A DNA stretch of 64,000 bases from Paralimibaculum aggregatum. GTDB taxonomy: Bacteria; Pseudomonadota; Alphaproteobacteria; Rhodobacterales; Rhodobacteraceae. How positions within the stretch are numbered: the stretch's first letter is position 1; each line of letters begins with the position of its first letter. Where the stretch lies: NCBI RefSeq assembly GCF_030270585.1, contig NZ_BSYI01000009.1:85747-149746 (forward strand), given 5' to 3'. The position numbers and the translations under genes were made by a program. The notes under the pieces were generated by a model. It was not told the DNA's origin, ran no database searches, and saw only the letters and a list, made by a program, of their open reading frames with translations. This document shows positions 1 to 9,960 of the stretch, piece by piece.

Positions 1-211
1 GTTTCGGCCGGGCCTTGCAGCGCAGGTGCGGCGATCCTCGCGGGACGGCCGTGACGCGCCTTGGCCCCCGGGCCGCGCCCCGAAGCGACGCTGCCCGCAT
101 TCCTGATGCTGCTCCTCGCTCGGTGGCTGGACGTCACGTTCTTCGCCGCACCCCGATCGAGGCCCGGTTTGCGGCGGTCTGCATGGCCTGCTTGTTCGCC
201 CTAGCCCGGAG
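1..211. other. Unassigned left edge, no supported gene
   Basis: This stretch lies downstream of holC, which is read on the minus strand. A short plus-strand open frame runs through it into holC, but it is arginine/alanine-rich, has no ribosome binding site and overlaps holC antisense, so I do not call it. I see no promoter, RNA gene or clear terminator here. It may belong to a feature that continues beyond the window. Confidence 0.4.
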
Positions 212-697
212 CTATGACCGGCTCGTCCCGCCCGCCTCGGCGCGGCGGACCCAGCCGCCATTGCCGTCCTCGGCCCAGTAGACCGCCTTGAGCCCGGCGG
301 CGACCACCTGGCGCCAGTCGGCGCGGGCACGGTCAACCGCCGCGGGGTCGCGCCCGTCGAACAGGAGCGCGACCGTCTCCAGCCCGCTGGCCACCTCCGC
401 CGCGAAGGCCGCGCCGTCGATCAGGAAGAGCGCTGCGGTGCCGGCGGGCAGCTCCTCGCCGGCCGTGAGCCAGACCGGGTGCACCTCCGGGCCCTCCGGC
501 GCGGCGCCGGCCAGCCCGTGCGGCAGGAAGCTCTCGTCGCGCCAGGTCCAGAGCAGCCGGTCGAGCGCCTCGAGCCGGGGCTGGCTCGCGCCGCGCAGCA
601 CCGCCCGCCAGCCGCGCTCGAGGCAGCGCTCCAGCATCACCGGGAGGACCTGCTCCAGCGTGCTCCCGGTGAGGTGATAGAAGCGCACCTCAGCCAT
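212..697 (-). CDS. holC: DNA polymerase III subunit chi
   Basis: 161-residue protein of the HolC family, the chi subunit of the replicative polymerase clamp loader, which in known systems links the loader to single-strand-binding protein. The N-terminus MAEVRFYHLTG and the later stretches LWTWRDESFLPHG and HPVWLT are typical of alphaproteobacterial chi. The open frame extends 29 residues further upstream, but that part is proline/alanine filler; I start at the ATG that gives the family N-terminus. It lies 168 bp downstream of pepA in the same direction, the usual pairing in Rhodobacterales, so the two are probably co-transcribed. Confidence 0.85.
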   Translation of the reverse strand: MAEVRFYHLTGSTLEQVLPVMLERCLERGWRAVLRGASQPRLEALDRLLWTWRDESFLPHGLAGAAPEGPEVHPVWLTAGEELPAGTAALFLIDGAAFAAEVASGLETVALLFDGRDPAAVDRARADWRQVVAAGLKAVYWAEDGNGGWVRRAEAGGTSRS

Positions 698-865
698 GCG
701 CGCCCATCCCCTGCCGGCAGCCGGTGCCGCAGCCGGCCGGCCGGCGTGCCGCGGGCCTGCCGCCGCGCCGCAGGGGCCGGGCAAAGGCGAACCGGCGCCG
801 GCGCCGCGTGCTGCCCGCCGGGCATGCGGGCGCCGGGGCGGGGCCGCGGCGCCGGGGCTGCAGGA

Positions 866-2356
866 TCACCCCTCCCATTTCTCCCGCACCAGGCGATCGA
901 GCGCCGCCACGCCCCAGCCGGTGGCGCCCTTCGGCGCGAGATCGGTGCCGGTGTCGGTCAGCGTCACCCCGGCGATGTCGATATGGATCCAGGGGCAGTC
1001 GTCCTTCACGAAGCGGTGCAGGAACTCGGCCGCGGTGATCGAGCCGGCGGCGCGGCCGCCGGTGTTCTTGATGTCGGCCTTCTTCGACTTGATCTGCTCG
1101 ACATATTTCGGCCCGAGCGGCAGGCGCCAGGCGGCATCGCCGGCGGCCTCGGCGGCGGCGGCGAAATCGGCCGAGAAATCCTCGTCGGTGGCATACCAGC
1201 CGGCATTGTGGTTGCCGAGCGCGACGATCACCGCGCCGGTCAGCGTCGCGAGATCCACCATTGCCGCCGGCGCCAGCTTCTCCTGCGTGTACCAGAGCGC
1301 ATCGGCCAGAACCATCCGGCCCTCGGCATCGGTGTTGATCACCTCGATGGTCTCGCCCTTCATCGACTTGACGATATCGCCCGGGCGCTGGGCGCAGCCG
1401 TCGGGCATGTTCTCGACGAGGCCGACGACGCCGACCACGTTGGCCTTCGCCTTGCGCAGCGCCAGCGTGCGCATGACACCGGCGACGACGCCGGCGCCGC
1501 CCATGTCCATGGTCATCTCTTCCATGCCGCCGGCCGGCTTGATCGAGATGCCGCCGGTATCGAACACCACGCCCTTGCCGACGAGCGCGAGCGGCGCCGC
1601 ACCCTCCGCGCCGCCCTGCCAGCGCATCACCACGAGCTTGCTCTCGCTCTCCGAGCCCTGGCCGACGGCGAGCAGCGCGCGCATTCCCAGCGCCGCCATC
1701 TCCGTCTCGCCGAGGATCTCGACCTCGACGCCGAGCTCCTGCATGCCGGCGAGGCGGGCGGCGAACTCGTCGGTGGTCAGGCGGTTGGCCGGCTCGTTGA
1801 CGAGATCGCGGGTGAAGAAGATGCCCTCGGCCAGCGCCGCAAAGGGGGCCGAGGCGCGGGCCAGCGCCTCCGGCGCCTCGGCCAGCACGGCGAGGCTGCG
1901 CGGGGCGGGGGGCTCGTCCTCGGGATCGGCGCTCTTGTACTCGCGGAAATCGTAGAGCCGCAGCACCGCGGCGCAGAGCGTCTCGGCCAGCACCGCTTCC
2001 GGGCCCGCGCCGGCGGTGGCGATGGTGGCAGCCCCCTCGGGCAGCGCCTTGGCGATGGCGCCGCCGGTCTTGCGCGCCGCCGCGCCGCCGGGCTCGGCGC
2101 CGAGACAGGCGAGGATCACCGTGTCGGCCTTCAGCCCCGGCAGATAGCGCAGCACCTGCACGGTGCCCGCCTTGGTCTTGAACCGCTTGTCGGCCACCGC
2201 GCGGGAGAGCGCGCCGCCGGCGAGCCCGTCCACCGCCGCGGCGCCGGGGCAGAGCGCGCCGCCGCCATCGGCGAAGACGACGAGGGTGCCCTCGAGCGCG
2301 GCCCAGTCGGCATCGGACTCGGCGGCAAAGCTCACGGGCGTCGGTGCGGTTATCAT
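866..2356 (-). CDS. pepA: Leucyl aminopeptidase, M17 family
   Basis: 496-residue cytosolic zinc aminopeptidase that removes N-terminal residues from peptides. The M17 catalytic domain fills the C-terminal half: KGVVFDTGGISIKP at about residue 261 supplies metal and catalytic ligands, DMGGAGVVAGVM follows, and the family signature NTDAEGR is at 341-347. The start is the ATG at 2356, preceded by GGGGAGA at good spacing; the open frame runs a further 30 codons upstream without family similarity. It is divergent from lptF and upstream of holC. Length and motifs are complete. Confidence 0.93.
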   Translation of the reverse strand: MITAPTPVSFAAESDADWAALEGTLVVFADGGGALCPGAAAVDGLAGGALSRAVADKRFKTKAGTVQVLRYLPGLKADTVILACLGAEPGGAAARKTGGAIAKALPEGAATIATAGAGPEAVLAETLCAAVLRLYDFREYKSADPEDEPPAPRSLAVLAEAPEALARASAPFAALAEGIFFTRDLVNEPANRLTTDEFAARLAGMQELGVEVEILGETEMAALGMRALLAVGQGSESESKLVVMRWQGGAEGAAPLALVGKGVVFDTGGISIKPAGGMEEMTMDMGGAGVVAGVMRTLALRKAKANVVGVVGLVENMPDGCAQRPGDIVKSMKGETIEVINTDAEGRMVLADALWYTQEKLAPAAMVDLATLTGAVIVALGNHNAGWYATDEDFSADFAAAAEAAGDAAWRLPLGPKYVEQIKSKKADIKNTGGRAAGSITAAEFLHRFVKDDCPWIHIDIAGVTLTDTGTDLAPKGATGWGVAALDRLVREKWEG

Positions 2357-2577
2357 GGCGGTCTCTCCCCGGTTGCAAGCGGACACCAGAGAGCTAACGC
2401 CTATTGCCGGCCCGCACCAGCGCCTTGCGACGAGAGGGCGCGGCATGCGCGCGCCGGCGGGCGAGGCAGGGGGCCATGCGGAACCGGCCGCATGGCTTCC
2501 CGCCGCCGGAGATCTGGTCTAGGAGGGGTCGAGGCGCTATCTGACAGCCCTGACCCGCGGCCACCACCGGAATCCGG

Positions 2578-3750
2578 ATGACCGTCCTCGACCGCTATTT
2601 CCTGCGGGTGATCGCAGGCCCGTTCCTGTTCTTCGTCCTGGTCTTCACCGGGGTGATCTGGCTCAGCCAGTCGCTGCGCGTGATCGACACGGTGGTGAAC
2701 AACGGCCAGTCGGCGCGGGTCTTCCTCGAGTTCACCGCGCTGCTGCTACCCACGGTCTTCGCCATCGTGCTGCCGGTGGCGGGCTTCGCGGCGGTGCTCT
2801 ATGCGGTCAACCGGCTGTTCTCCGACAGCGAGATCGTGGTGGTCTTCGCCGCCGGGCTCTCCGGCGTCTCGCTGCTCAGGCCGGTGGCGATCTTCGGCAC
2901 CCTGGTGCTGCTGGCGCTGATGGCGACCACGCTCTACCTGATGCCGACCACCAAACGGATCATGCAGGAGCGCATCACCGAGGTGCGCGGCGACGTCGCG
3001 GCGGCCTTCCTGCGCGAGGGCGCCTTCGTCTCGCCGGTCTTCAAGGTGACGATCTATCTCCGCACCATGGGCCGGCCTGGGGAGCTGCTCGGGGTCTTCG
3101 TGCATGACGAGCGCGACCCGGACCAGATCGTCACCTACACCGCCGAGCGCGCGGTCCTGGTGAACGACGGCAACAGCCCCAAGATCGTGATGTTCGACGG
3201 GCTGGCGCAGAGCAAGGCGGCGCGCCCGGACGCGCCGATCTCGGTGCTGCGCTTCGAGCGGCTGTCCTACGATCTCGGCCAGCTCAACTCCGAGCAGGGG
3301 CCGCGGCAGAGGAAGCCGAGCGAGTTCTACCTGCCCGAGCTGCTCGGCGCCGGCGAGGGCGAGACCGGGCCCTATTCGCTGGGCGAGTATCGCGCCGAGG
3401 CGCATGAGGCGCTCTCCGGGCCGCTCTATGCGCTGGCGCTGCCCTTTCTCGGCGCGGCGCTGATCGTCAGCCTCGGCTTCCGCCGGCAGGGCTTCGCCGG
3501 GCGCATCGTGCTGGCGGCGGTGGCGGCGCTGGGGCTGCGGCTGCTCGGCCTCGCGGCGAAGAGCGCGACCAATGCCGAGGCGGCGCTCTGGCCGCTGATG
3601 TATGTGCCGCCGGTGCTCGGCATCGCGGTCGCGGTCTACATGATGTCGGGCCGGGGCATGATGCCGCGGCGCCCGTCCGCCCCCGGCGGCGCGGCGCCGG
3701 AAGACGCCGACGACGGCCCGCCCGACACGCGCGGCGGGGCGGCGAGATGA
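2578..3750 (+). CDS. lptF: LPS export ABC transporter permease LptF
   Basis: 390-residue inner-membrane permease of the YjgP/YjgQ family. With LptG and the LptB ATPase it extracts lipopolysaccharide from the inner membrane and drives it along the Lpt bridge. The N-terminus MTVLDRYFLRVIAGPFLFF begins the first membrane helix; two helices follow by about residue 120, then a large periplasmic beta-jellyroll region, then three C-terminal helices. The last codons overlap lptG by 4 bp (ATGA). The tail is a hydrophilic proline/alanine-rich extension. No strong ribosome binding site precedes the ATG. Confidence 0.93.
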   Translation: MTVLDRYFLRVIAGPFLFFVLVFTGVIWLSQSLRVIDTVVNNGQSARVFLEFTALLLPTVFAIVLPVAGFAAVLYAVNRLFSDSEIVVVFAAGLSGVSLLRPVAIFGTLVLLALMATTLYLMPTTKRIMQERITEVRGDVAAAFLREGAFVSPVFKVTIYLRTMGRPGELLGVFVHDERDPDQIVTYTAERAVLVNDGNSPKIVMFDGLAQSKAARPDAPISVLRFERLSYDLGQLNSEQGPRQRKPSEFYLPELLGAGEGETGPYSLGEYRAEAHEALSGPLYALALPFLGAALIVSLGFRRQGFAGRIVLAAVAALGLRLLGLAAKSATNAEAALWPLMYVPPVLGIAVAVYMMSGRGMMPRRPSAPGGAAPEDADDGPPDTRGGAAR

Positions 3751-4871
3751 CCGCGACCCTCGGCCTCTATGTCGCGCGGCGCTTCTTCGGCATCGCGGTG
3801 GCGACCTTCCTCGCGGTGCTCTCGCTCGTCGTGGTGGTGGATCTCGTCGAGCTGCTGGCCAAGAACAGCGCCGGCAACGCGGATTTCCTCGAGCTGGTCT
3901 GGATGGCGGTGCTGCACGCGCCGTCGGTCACCATCACCGCCGCGCCCTTCACCGTGCTGCTCGCCGCCATGGTCTGCTTCGCCTGGTTCTCACGCAGCTC
4001 CGAGCTGGTGGTGATGCGTGCCGCCGGGGTCTCGGTCTGGGCGCTGATCGGGCCGGCGCTGATCGTGGCGGTGCTGATGGGGGTGGCCTCCTTCGCGATC
4101 TACAACCCCGTGGCGGCGGCCTTCGCACAGCGCTTCGACGCGCTCGAGGAGGCGAATTTCGGCCGCAGCTCGTCGCGGCTCTCGGTCACCGGCGGGGGCA
4201 TCTGGCTGCGCCAGGGCGGTGCCGAGGGACAGACCGTGATCCGCGCCCGCCGGGCCTCGGAAAGCGTCCGCCAGCTGTGGCGCGTCAGCGTGTTCCGCTT
4301 CGGCGCGGACGACCGCTTCGAGCAGCGCATCGAGGCGCGCCGGGCGGTGCTCGAGAAGGGGCTCTGGCGGCTAAGCGGGGCGCTCGTCTGGGATGTCGGA
4401 GGCTCCGATCTCGGCGATCTCGGCGAGGCCGCGCGCAACACCGAACCCCAGAGCCATGACGAGATGACGCTGCCGACGAACCTGACGCCGGAGCAGATCC
4501 AGGAAAGCTTCGCGCCGCCGCGCACCATCTCGTTCTGGGACCTGCCGGGCTTCATCGATGTGCTGGAGCAATCGGGCTTCTCCTCGAGCCGGCACCGGCT
4601 GCACTGGCACGCCCTGCTCTCGGCGCCGGTGATCTTCGCCGCGATGGTGCTGGTGGGGGCCTCGTTCTCGATGCGCCATGCCCGTTTCGGCGGGCTCGGG
4701 GCGATGGCGCTCGGCTGCGTGCTCACGGGCTTTGCCTATTTCTTCCTCTCCGATGTCGCCGGCGCGCTCGGCGCCTCGGGGGCTGTGCCGGTGCTGCTGG
4801 CCGCCTGGGGGCCTCCTGCGGCGGCGGTGCTCTTCTCGCTGGGCTTGCTGCTGCATCTCGAAGACGGCTAG
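3747..4871 (+). CDS. lptG: LPS export ABC transporter permease LptG
   Basis: 374-residue partner of LptF in the LptBFG lipopolysaccharide exporter, with the same layout: paired N-terminal helices, a periplasmic domain (about residues 110-270) and C-terminal helices ending near LGLLLHLEDG. The start ATG overlaps the lptF stop, which points to translational coupling and matched amounts of the two permeases. It is followed after 49 bp by lptD, so the genes for inner-membrane extraction and outer-membrane insertion of LPS sit in one operon. Confidence 0.92.
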   Translation: MTATLGLYVARRFFGIAVATFLAVLSLVVVVDLVELLAKNSAGNADFLELVWMAVLHAPSVTITAAPFTVLLAAMVCFAWFSRSSELVVMRAAGVSVWALIGPALIVAVLMGVASFAIYNPVAAAFAQRFDALEEANFGRSSSRLSVTGGGIWLRQGGAEGQTVIRARRASESVRQLWRVSVFRFGADDRFEQRIEARRAVLEKGLWRLSGALVWDVGGSDLGDLGEAARNTEPQSHDEMTLPTNLTPEQIQESFAPPRTISFWDLPGFIDVLEQSGFSSSRHRLHWHALLSAPVIFAAMVLVGASFSMRHARFGGLGAMALGCVLTGFAYFFLSDVAGALGASGAVPVLLAAWGPPAAAVLFSLGLLLHLEDG

Positions 4872-4920
4872 AAAGGCTCTCGATGGCGCCGTCGTGCGCC
4901 ACCGACCGGGGGGAGGGCCG

Positions 4921-7098
4921 ATGGCTGTCTGGATGCGTGCGCTGCTGGTCGCGACGGCCGCCGTCGCGCCCGCGCTCGTCCTGCCCGGCGGAGGCTCCGG
5001 GGCGGGCGGCGCGCTGGCACAGACCATCGATGCCGAGCTCGACCCGGATGCGCCGGTGGCGCTGGTGGCCGACGAGATCGACTACGACACCACCACCCGC
5101 GAGCTGGTCGCCAGCGGCAATGTCGAGGTCTATTACGGCGAGCGCACGCTGACCGCCGACCGCCTGATCTACAACGACGCGACCGGCCGGATCCGCGCCG
5201 AGGGCAACCTCGTGCTGCGCGACCCCACCGGGGTGACGCTGTTCGCCGAGTTCGCCGATCTCGACGCCGAGCTGAAGGACGGCATCCTGAAGGGCGCGCA
5301 GAGCGTGCTCGACCGCTACTCCCGCCTCTCGGCGGTGGAGGCGCGGCGGGTCGACGACCGCTACAACATCCTCTCCCGCGCGGTCTATTCGGCCTGCGAG
5401 GTCTGCGCCGACGAGCCGACGCCGCTCTGGCGCATCCGCGCGCGGCAGGTGATCCACGATCAGGAGAACCGGATCATCCACTACGAGGACGCTCGCCTCG
5501 AGGTGTTCGGCGTGCCGGTGCTGTGGACCCCCTATTTCAGCCATCCCGACCCGACGGTGGAGCGCGCCAGCGGCTTTCTCACGCCCTCGGTCTCCTCCTC
5601 GGCGGAGAACTACGGCTACGGCGTCAAGCTGCCCTATTTCCTGGTGATCGACGAGCAGACCGACCTCACCCTCACCCCCTTCGTCACCACCAATGACGGG
5701 ATCGTGGGCGAGCTCGAGTTCCGCCGCGCCTTCGAGACCGGGAACCTGTTCTTCAAGGGCTCGGCGGTGCGCTCCGACTTCACCGGCGACCGCGAGCTGC
5801 ACGGCCATGTCGACAGCGAGGGCCTGTTCCGCGCCTTCGACAGCTTCGACTGGGGCTGGGATGTCAAGTTCGCCTCCGACGATGCCTATCTCGCCTATTT
5901 CGACTTCTCCAACGAGGACCGGCTGACCAGCGAGCTCTTCGCCTCGAGCTATTCCCGCGACGGCTTCTTCGACATCAGCACGGCGCGCTTCCAGTCGCTG
6001 CGCGACGACGAGCCGGCCGGGCAGATCCCCTTCGTGATCCCGGACATGGCGGCGCGCTACGAGTTCGACGACCCGCTGGCCGGCGGGCGGATCGGCGCCT
6101 TCATGAACTCGCAGGGGCTGCTGCGCACCAATGGCGAGGACACCGGCCGGATCTCCTTCGGCCTCGACTGGGAGCGCGAGCTGCTGCTGCCGGTCGGGCT
6201 GGCGCTGAAGGGCTTCGCCGAGATCCGCGGCGATGCCTTCTTCATCGGCGACAGCGACGATCCGGACCAGGACCCCACCGCCTTCCGCTTCGCGCCGCTG
6301 ATCGGCGTCGAGGCGCGCTATCCCTTCGTCTCGGATGCCAGCACCGGCGGCTTCGAGGGCATCACCCAGGTGATCGAGCCGGTGGCGCAGTTCATCCTCG
6401 CGCCCTATGGCGGCAACGACGACGACATCCCCAACGAAGACAGCCTGATCACCGAGTTCGACGAGACAGCGCTGTTCGACCGCAGCCATTTCAACGGCTA
6501 TGACCGTGTCGAGGAGGGGCCGCGCTTCAACCTCGGCCTGCGCTATGCGCTCTACAGCGATTTCGGGCTCGATTTCGACGCCACCGTCGGCCGGGTGCTG
6601 CGCTTCGACGAGGAGACCGCCTTCTCCGAGGGCTCCGGGCTCGACGGCATGGCGTCGGACTGGGTGGGCGCCTGGTCGGCAAGCTACGATCCGTATGTTA
6701 CCGTGAGCCAGCGGATCCGCGTGGCGGATGACGGGCTCGAGGTCACGCGCAACGAGGCGGAGCTCGGCCTGCGCTTCGGCCAGGTGGGTTTCGACCTGCA
6801 ATACGTGTTTCTCGAGGCCGACCCGGACGAGGGCGCCGACGACGACCGCGAGGAGCTGTTTACCCGGGCCCGCTGGAACGTGACCGACGAGTGGTCGGTC
6901 AACGGCTTCCTGCGCCGCGACATCGAGCGGCGGGAATGGGTCAGCCTCGGCGGCGGGGTGCGATTTGCAAACGAGTGCTGTTCGGTGACCGCCTTCGTGC
7001 GGCGGAGCTTCACCGACCAGGAAAACGTGTCTGCCGGAACCAGCTTCGGCATCACCGTCGAGCTGTTCACGCTCGGCGGCACCGGTTTTGGCGGCTGA
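4921..7098 (+). CDS. lptD: LPS-assembly outer membrane protein LptD
   Basis: 725-residue outer-membrane beta-barrel that inserts lipopolysaccharide into the outer leaflet. I start at the ATG with GGGGGGAGGG just upstream; the longer open frame begins inside lptG. Residues 1-33 are a signal peptide ending ALA before QTIDAE. An OstA/LptA-like domain follows (VALVADEIDYD onward), then the barrel of alternating short strands to the C-terminus. Two cysteines close together (ACEVC at about residue 160) and a CC pair near the end (NECCSVTAF) could be the disulfide partners known to matter in LptD. Followed after 14 bp by surA, the chaperone LptD depends on. Confidence 0.92.
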   Translation: MAVWMRALLVATAAVAPALVLPGGGSGAGGALAQTIDAELDPDAPVALVADEIDYDTTTRELVASGNVEVYYGERTLTADRLIYNDATGRIRAEGNLVLRDPTGVTLFAEFADLDAELKDGILKGAQSVLDRYSRLSAVEARRVDDRYNILSRAVYSACEVCADEPTPLWRIRARQVIHDQENRIIHYEDARLEVFGVPVLWTPYFSHPDPTVERASGFLTPSVSSSAENYGYGVKLPYFLVIDEQTDLTLTPFVTTNDGIVGELEFRRAFETGNLFFKGSAVRSDFTGDRELHGHVDSEGLFRAFDSFDWGWDVKFASDDAYLAYFDFSNEDRLTSELFASSYSRDGFFDISTARFQSLRDDEPAGQIPFVIPDMAARYEFDDPLAGGRIGAFMNSQGLLRTNGEDTGRISFGLDWERELLLPVGLALKGFAEIRGDAFFIGDSDDPDQDPTAFRFAPLIGVEARYPFVSDASTGGFEGITQVIEPVAQFILAPYGGNDDDIPNEDSLITEFDETALFDRSHFNGYDRVEEGPRFNLGLRYALYSDFGLDFDATVGRVLRFDEETAFSEGSGLDGMASDWVGAWSASYDPYVTVSQRIRVADDGLEVTRNEAELGLRFGQVGFDLQYVFLEADPDEGADDDREELFTRARWNVTDEWSVNGFLRRDIERREWVSLGGGVRFANECCSVTAFVRRSFTDQENVSAGTSFGITVELFTLGGTGFGG

Positions 7099-7112
7099 GG
7101 AGGATAAGGACG

Positions 7113-8042
7113 ATGTGGCGAGGGCTCTTGGCGGCGGCAGCGATCGCGGCGGTCTGCTTCGGCGGCGCGGCGGCACAGACCCCGTTCCGCCCGGTCGCGA
7201 CGGTCAACAGCGCGGTGATCACGGCCTATGACGTGGATCAGCGCGCGCGGATCATCTCGACGCTCGGCGCCGGCGGGGCGAACCAGGAGGAGCTGGCGAA
7301 CCTGGCGCTCGACCAGCTGATCGACGACCGGCTGAAGATCCAGGCGGCCAAGGATGCCGGCCTCGAGCCGACCCGGGAGGTGGTGGAGCTCGGTGTCGCC
7401 GAGGTTGCGCAGCAGCTCCGGCTGGAGCCGGAGGCCTTCGTCTCGCGGCTCAAGGCGGCCGGGGTGACCGACCAGGCGATCGAGGATCTGGTGAGCGGCC
7501 AGATGCTCTGGCGCGAGGTGGTGCGGGCGCGCTTCCGCGGCCGGATCGAGCTCGGCGAGGCGGAGATCGACGCCGAGATCGCGCTCTCCGCGCAGAGCGG
7601 CGCCGAGGCCTTCCGCATCCAGGAGATCGGCCTGCCGTTCCGCGACCAGGGCCGCACCGAGGCGGAGACCCGGGCGCTGGCCGACCGGCTCTGGCGCGAG
7701 CTCAACGCGGGCGGGGATTTCGCCGCCGCGGTGGCGCGCTATTCCCGCGCCCCCTCCGCCGATCGCGGCGGCGAGGTCGGCTGGGTCAGCGCGCGCGAGG
7801 TTCCGGCGGGGCTGGCTGCGGTGTTCGCCCAGCTGCCCGATGGCGGCGTGACACCGCCGCAGCCGGTGCAGGGCGGGCTCTCGATCCTGCGCGTGACGGC
7901 GCGGCGCGGCAGCGGCGGCGGCCCGACCAGCGAGGCGCTGCGCGAGGAGGTCCGCCGCGAGATGATGAACAAGCGGCTCGACCTGCTCTCGCAGGGGCTG
8001 ATCCAGGAGCTTCGCCGCGACGCGATGATCGAGCTGCGATGA
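7113..8042 (+). CDS. surA: Periplasmic chaperone / peptidyl-prolyl isomerase, SurA type
   Basis: 309-residue periplasmic chaperone for outer-membrane proteins. A signal peptide occupies residues 1-21 ([21 protein letters not shown]). The SurA N-terminal domain begins [18 protein letters not shown] and includes [16 protein letters not shown]. One parvulin domain (about residues 170-270) contains [23 protein letters not shown]. This single-parvulin form is normal in alphaproteobacteria, unlike the two in E. coli. The start follows AGGAGGATAAGG. The stop overlaps pdxA by 4 bp. Its place between lptD and pdxA is conserved synteny. Confidence 0.88.
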   Translation: MWRGLLAAAAIAAVCFGGAAAQTPFRPVATVNSAVITAYDVDQRARIISTLGAGGANQEELANLALDQLIDDRLKIQAAKDAGLEPTREVVELGVAEVAQQLRLEPEAFVSRLKAAGVTDQAIEDLVSGQMLWREVVRARFRGRIELGEAEIDAEIALSAQSGAEAFRIQEIGLPFRDQGRTEAETRALADRLWRELNAGGDFAAAVARYSRAPSADRGGEVGWVSAREVPAGLAAVFAQLPDGGVTPPQPVQGGLSILRVTARRGSGGGPTSEALREEVRREMMNKRLDLLSQGLIQELRRDAMIELR

Positions 8043-9037
8043 GCCGGCATGCGCCGCTGGCGCTGACCATGGGCGACCCGGCCGGCATCGGCGCGGAGAT
8101 CGCGCTGGCGGCGCGGGCCTCGGGCAGGGTGGCGCATCCCTTCTTCCTGATCGACGACCCGGCACGGCTTGCGGCGCTGCCCGGCGCCGCGCCGGTGATC
8201 ACCATCGCAGGCGCAGAGGAGGCGGCGGACGCCTATCCGCTGGGCCTGCCGGTGCTGCCGCTCGCGCTGCCCGCGCCGGTGGTTCCCGGGCAGCCGGAGC
8301 CCGCCAACGCGCCGGCCGTGGTCGCCGCGATCGACACCGCGGTGTCGCTGGCCCGCTCGGGCGCCGCGGCGGCTGTGGTGACCAACCCGATCAACAAGAA
8401 GGTGCTCTATGACGGCGCGGGCTTCGCCTTCCCCGGCCACACCGAGTATCTCGCCGAGCTCGGCGGCGTGCCGCGTGCGGTGATGATGCTGGCCGGGCCG
8501 TCGCTGCGCGTGGTGCCGGTGACGATCCACATCCCGCTCGCCGCGGTGCCGGCGGCGCTGACCGGGGAGCTGATCGTCGAGACCGCGCGGATCGCCGCCG
8601 CGGCGCTCGCGCGGGATTTCGGCATCGCGCGGCCGCGGCTGGCGCTGGCCGGGCTCAACCCCCATGCCGGGGAGGGCGGCGCCATGGGCCGCGAGGAGAT
8701 CGAGACCATCGCCCCCGCGGTTGCGCGGCTGCGCGCCGAGGGCATCGAGGTCGCCGGCCCGCTGCCGGCGGACACGATGTTCCACCCCGCCGCGCGGGCG
8801 CGCTACGACGTGGCGCTGACGATGTATCACGACCAGGGCCTGATCCCGATCAAGGCGCTGGATTTCGACGAGGGCGTCAACGTGACCCTCGGCCTGCCGT
8901 TCATCCGCACCTCGCCGGATCACGGCACCGCCTACGACATCGCCGGCCGGGGCATCGCCCGGGCGGACAGCCTGATCGCGGCGCTGAACCTTGCCGGCAG
9001 CATGGCCGCAGCGCGGGCCGGGCAGGCGGCGGCGTGA
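8039..9037 (+). CDS. pdxA: 4-hydroxythreonine-4-phosphate dehydrogenase
   Basis: 332-residue NAD-dependent enzyme of vitamin B6 synthesis that oxidises 4-phosphohydroxy-threonine before condensation by PdxJ. The family motifs appear in order: [11 protein letters not shown] at the N-terminus, [41 protein letters not shown] and the C-terminal [13 protein letters not shown]. The histidines of GHTEY, MYHDQG and SPDHG are the known metal ligands of the family. The start overlaps the surA stop (ATGA); rsmA follows after 7 bp. Confidence 0.95.
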   Translation: MSRHAPLALTMGDPAGIGAEIALAARASGRVAHPFFLIDDPARLAALPGAAPVITIAGAEEAADAYPLGLPVLPLALPAPVVPGQPEPANAPAVVAAIDTAVSLARSGAAAAVVTNPINKKVLYDGAGFAFPGHTEYLAELGGVPRAVMMLAGPSLRVVPVTIHIPLAAVPAALTGELIVETARIAAAALARDFGIARPRLALAGLNPHAGEGGAMGREEIETIAPAVARLRAEGIEVAGPLPADTMFHPAARARYDVALTMYHDQGLIPIKALDFDEGVNVTLGLPFIRTSPDHGTAYDIAGRGIARADSLIAALNLAGSMAAARAGQAAA

Positions 9038-9044
9038 GCGGCCC

Positions 9045-9914
9045 GTGACGCTGGCACCCGACGGTTTGCCGCCGCTGCGCGAGGTGATCGCGCGCCACGG
9101 GCTCTCGGCGAAGAAGTCGCTCGGGCAGAACTTCCTGCTCGATCTCAACCTCACCAGCCGCATCGCCCGGGCCTCCGGGCCGCTCGAGGGCGCGCGGGTG
9201 GTCGAGATCGGCCCCGGCCCCGGCGGGCTGACCCGGGCGCTGCTTGCCGGCGGCGCCGAGGTGGTGGCGATCGAGCGCGACGCGCGCTGCCTCGAGGCTC
9301 TGGCCGAGGTGTCGGCGCACCATCCGGGCCGGCTCCGGGTGATCGAGGGCGATGCGCTGGAGATCGACCCGGCGGCGCTGTTCGGTGCCGGCGGCCCGGC
9401 CCCGCGGATCTGCGCCAACCTGCCCTACAATATCGGCACCGAGCTCCTGGTGCGCTGGCTCACGCCGCCGGAATGGCCGCCCTGGTGGGAGAGCCTGACG
9501 CTGATGTTCCAGCGCGAGGTGGCGGAACGCATCGTCGCGCCGGCGGGGTCGAAGGCCTATGGCCGGCTCTCGATCCTCGCGCAGTGGCGGGCCGAGGCGC
9601 GGCTGATGTTCTCGGTGAACCCGAGCGCCTTCACGCCGCCGCCCAAGGTGACATCGGCGGTGGTGCGGGTGGTGCCGCGGCTGGCTCCGGCCGAGACCGA
9701 TCCGGCGGTGCTGGAGCGGGTGGTGGCGGCGGCCTTCGGGCAGCGGCGAAAGATGCTGCGCCAGGCGCTGAAGGGGCTGGTTCCGGAGCCGGGTGCGCTG
9801 CTGGAGGCCGCCGGCATCGCCGAGACGCGGCGGGCCGAGACGCTCTCGATCCCGGAATTCCTGGCGCTGGCGGAGGCCTACCGGCCGGCGCCGGGCGGCG
9901 GCGAGGCGGGCTGA
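9045..9914 (+). CDS. rsmA: 16S rRNA (adenine1518-N6/adenine1519-N6)-dimethyltransferase
   Basis: 289-residue KsgA/RsmA enzyme that dimethylates two adjacent adenines in the helix 45 loop of 16S rRNA, a late step of 30S maturation. Visible motifs: [11 protein letters not shown], the SAM-binding [14 protein letters not shown], and the catalytic [11 protein letters not shown]; the C-terminal domain contains [15 protein letters not shown] take GTG at 9045, 7 bp after the pdxA stop; the open frame reaches back into pdxA but the extra residues are arginine-rich and unlike the family. It is convergent with the DUF4167 gene, with a GC hairpin between them. Confidence 0.94.
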   Translation: MTLAPDGLPPLREVIARHGLSAKKSLGQNFLLDLNLTSRIARASGPLEGARVVEIGPGPGGLTRALLAGGAEVVAIERDARCLEALAEVSAHHPGRLRVIEGDALEIDPAALFGAGGPAPRICANLPYNIGTELLVRWLTPPEWPPWWESLTLMFQREVAERIVAPAGSKAYGRLSILAQWRAEARLMFSVNPSAFTPPPKVTSAVVRVVPRLAPAETDPAVLERVVAAAFGQRRKMLRQALKGLVPEPGALLEAAGIAETRRAETLSIPEFLALAEAYRPAPGGGEAG

Positions 9915-9940
9915 GCCGCCTTCGCCGTGCCGCCGGGCCA

Positions 9941-9957
9941 GCGCCCGGATCGGGCGC
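9941..9957. terminator. Candidate bidirectional terminator between rsmA and the DUF4167 gene
   Basis: A perfect 7-bp stem, GCGCCCG / CGGGCGC, with a GAT loop lies in the 46-bp spacer between two convergent genes. There is no T-run on either side, so termination may need Rho or simply rely on the hairpin. Confidence 0.4.
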
Positions 9958-9960
9958 CGG

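Noticed and set aside
15..281. 88-codon plus-strand open frame at the left edge
   Set aside because: Overlaps holC antisense, no ribosome binding site, biased composition.
4723..7176. 817-codon minus-strand open frame opposite lptD
   Set aside because: Shadow frame of the same kind; lptD has signal peptide, OstA domain and barrel.
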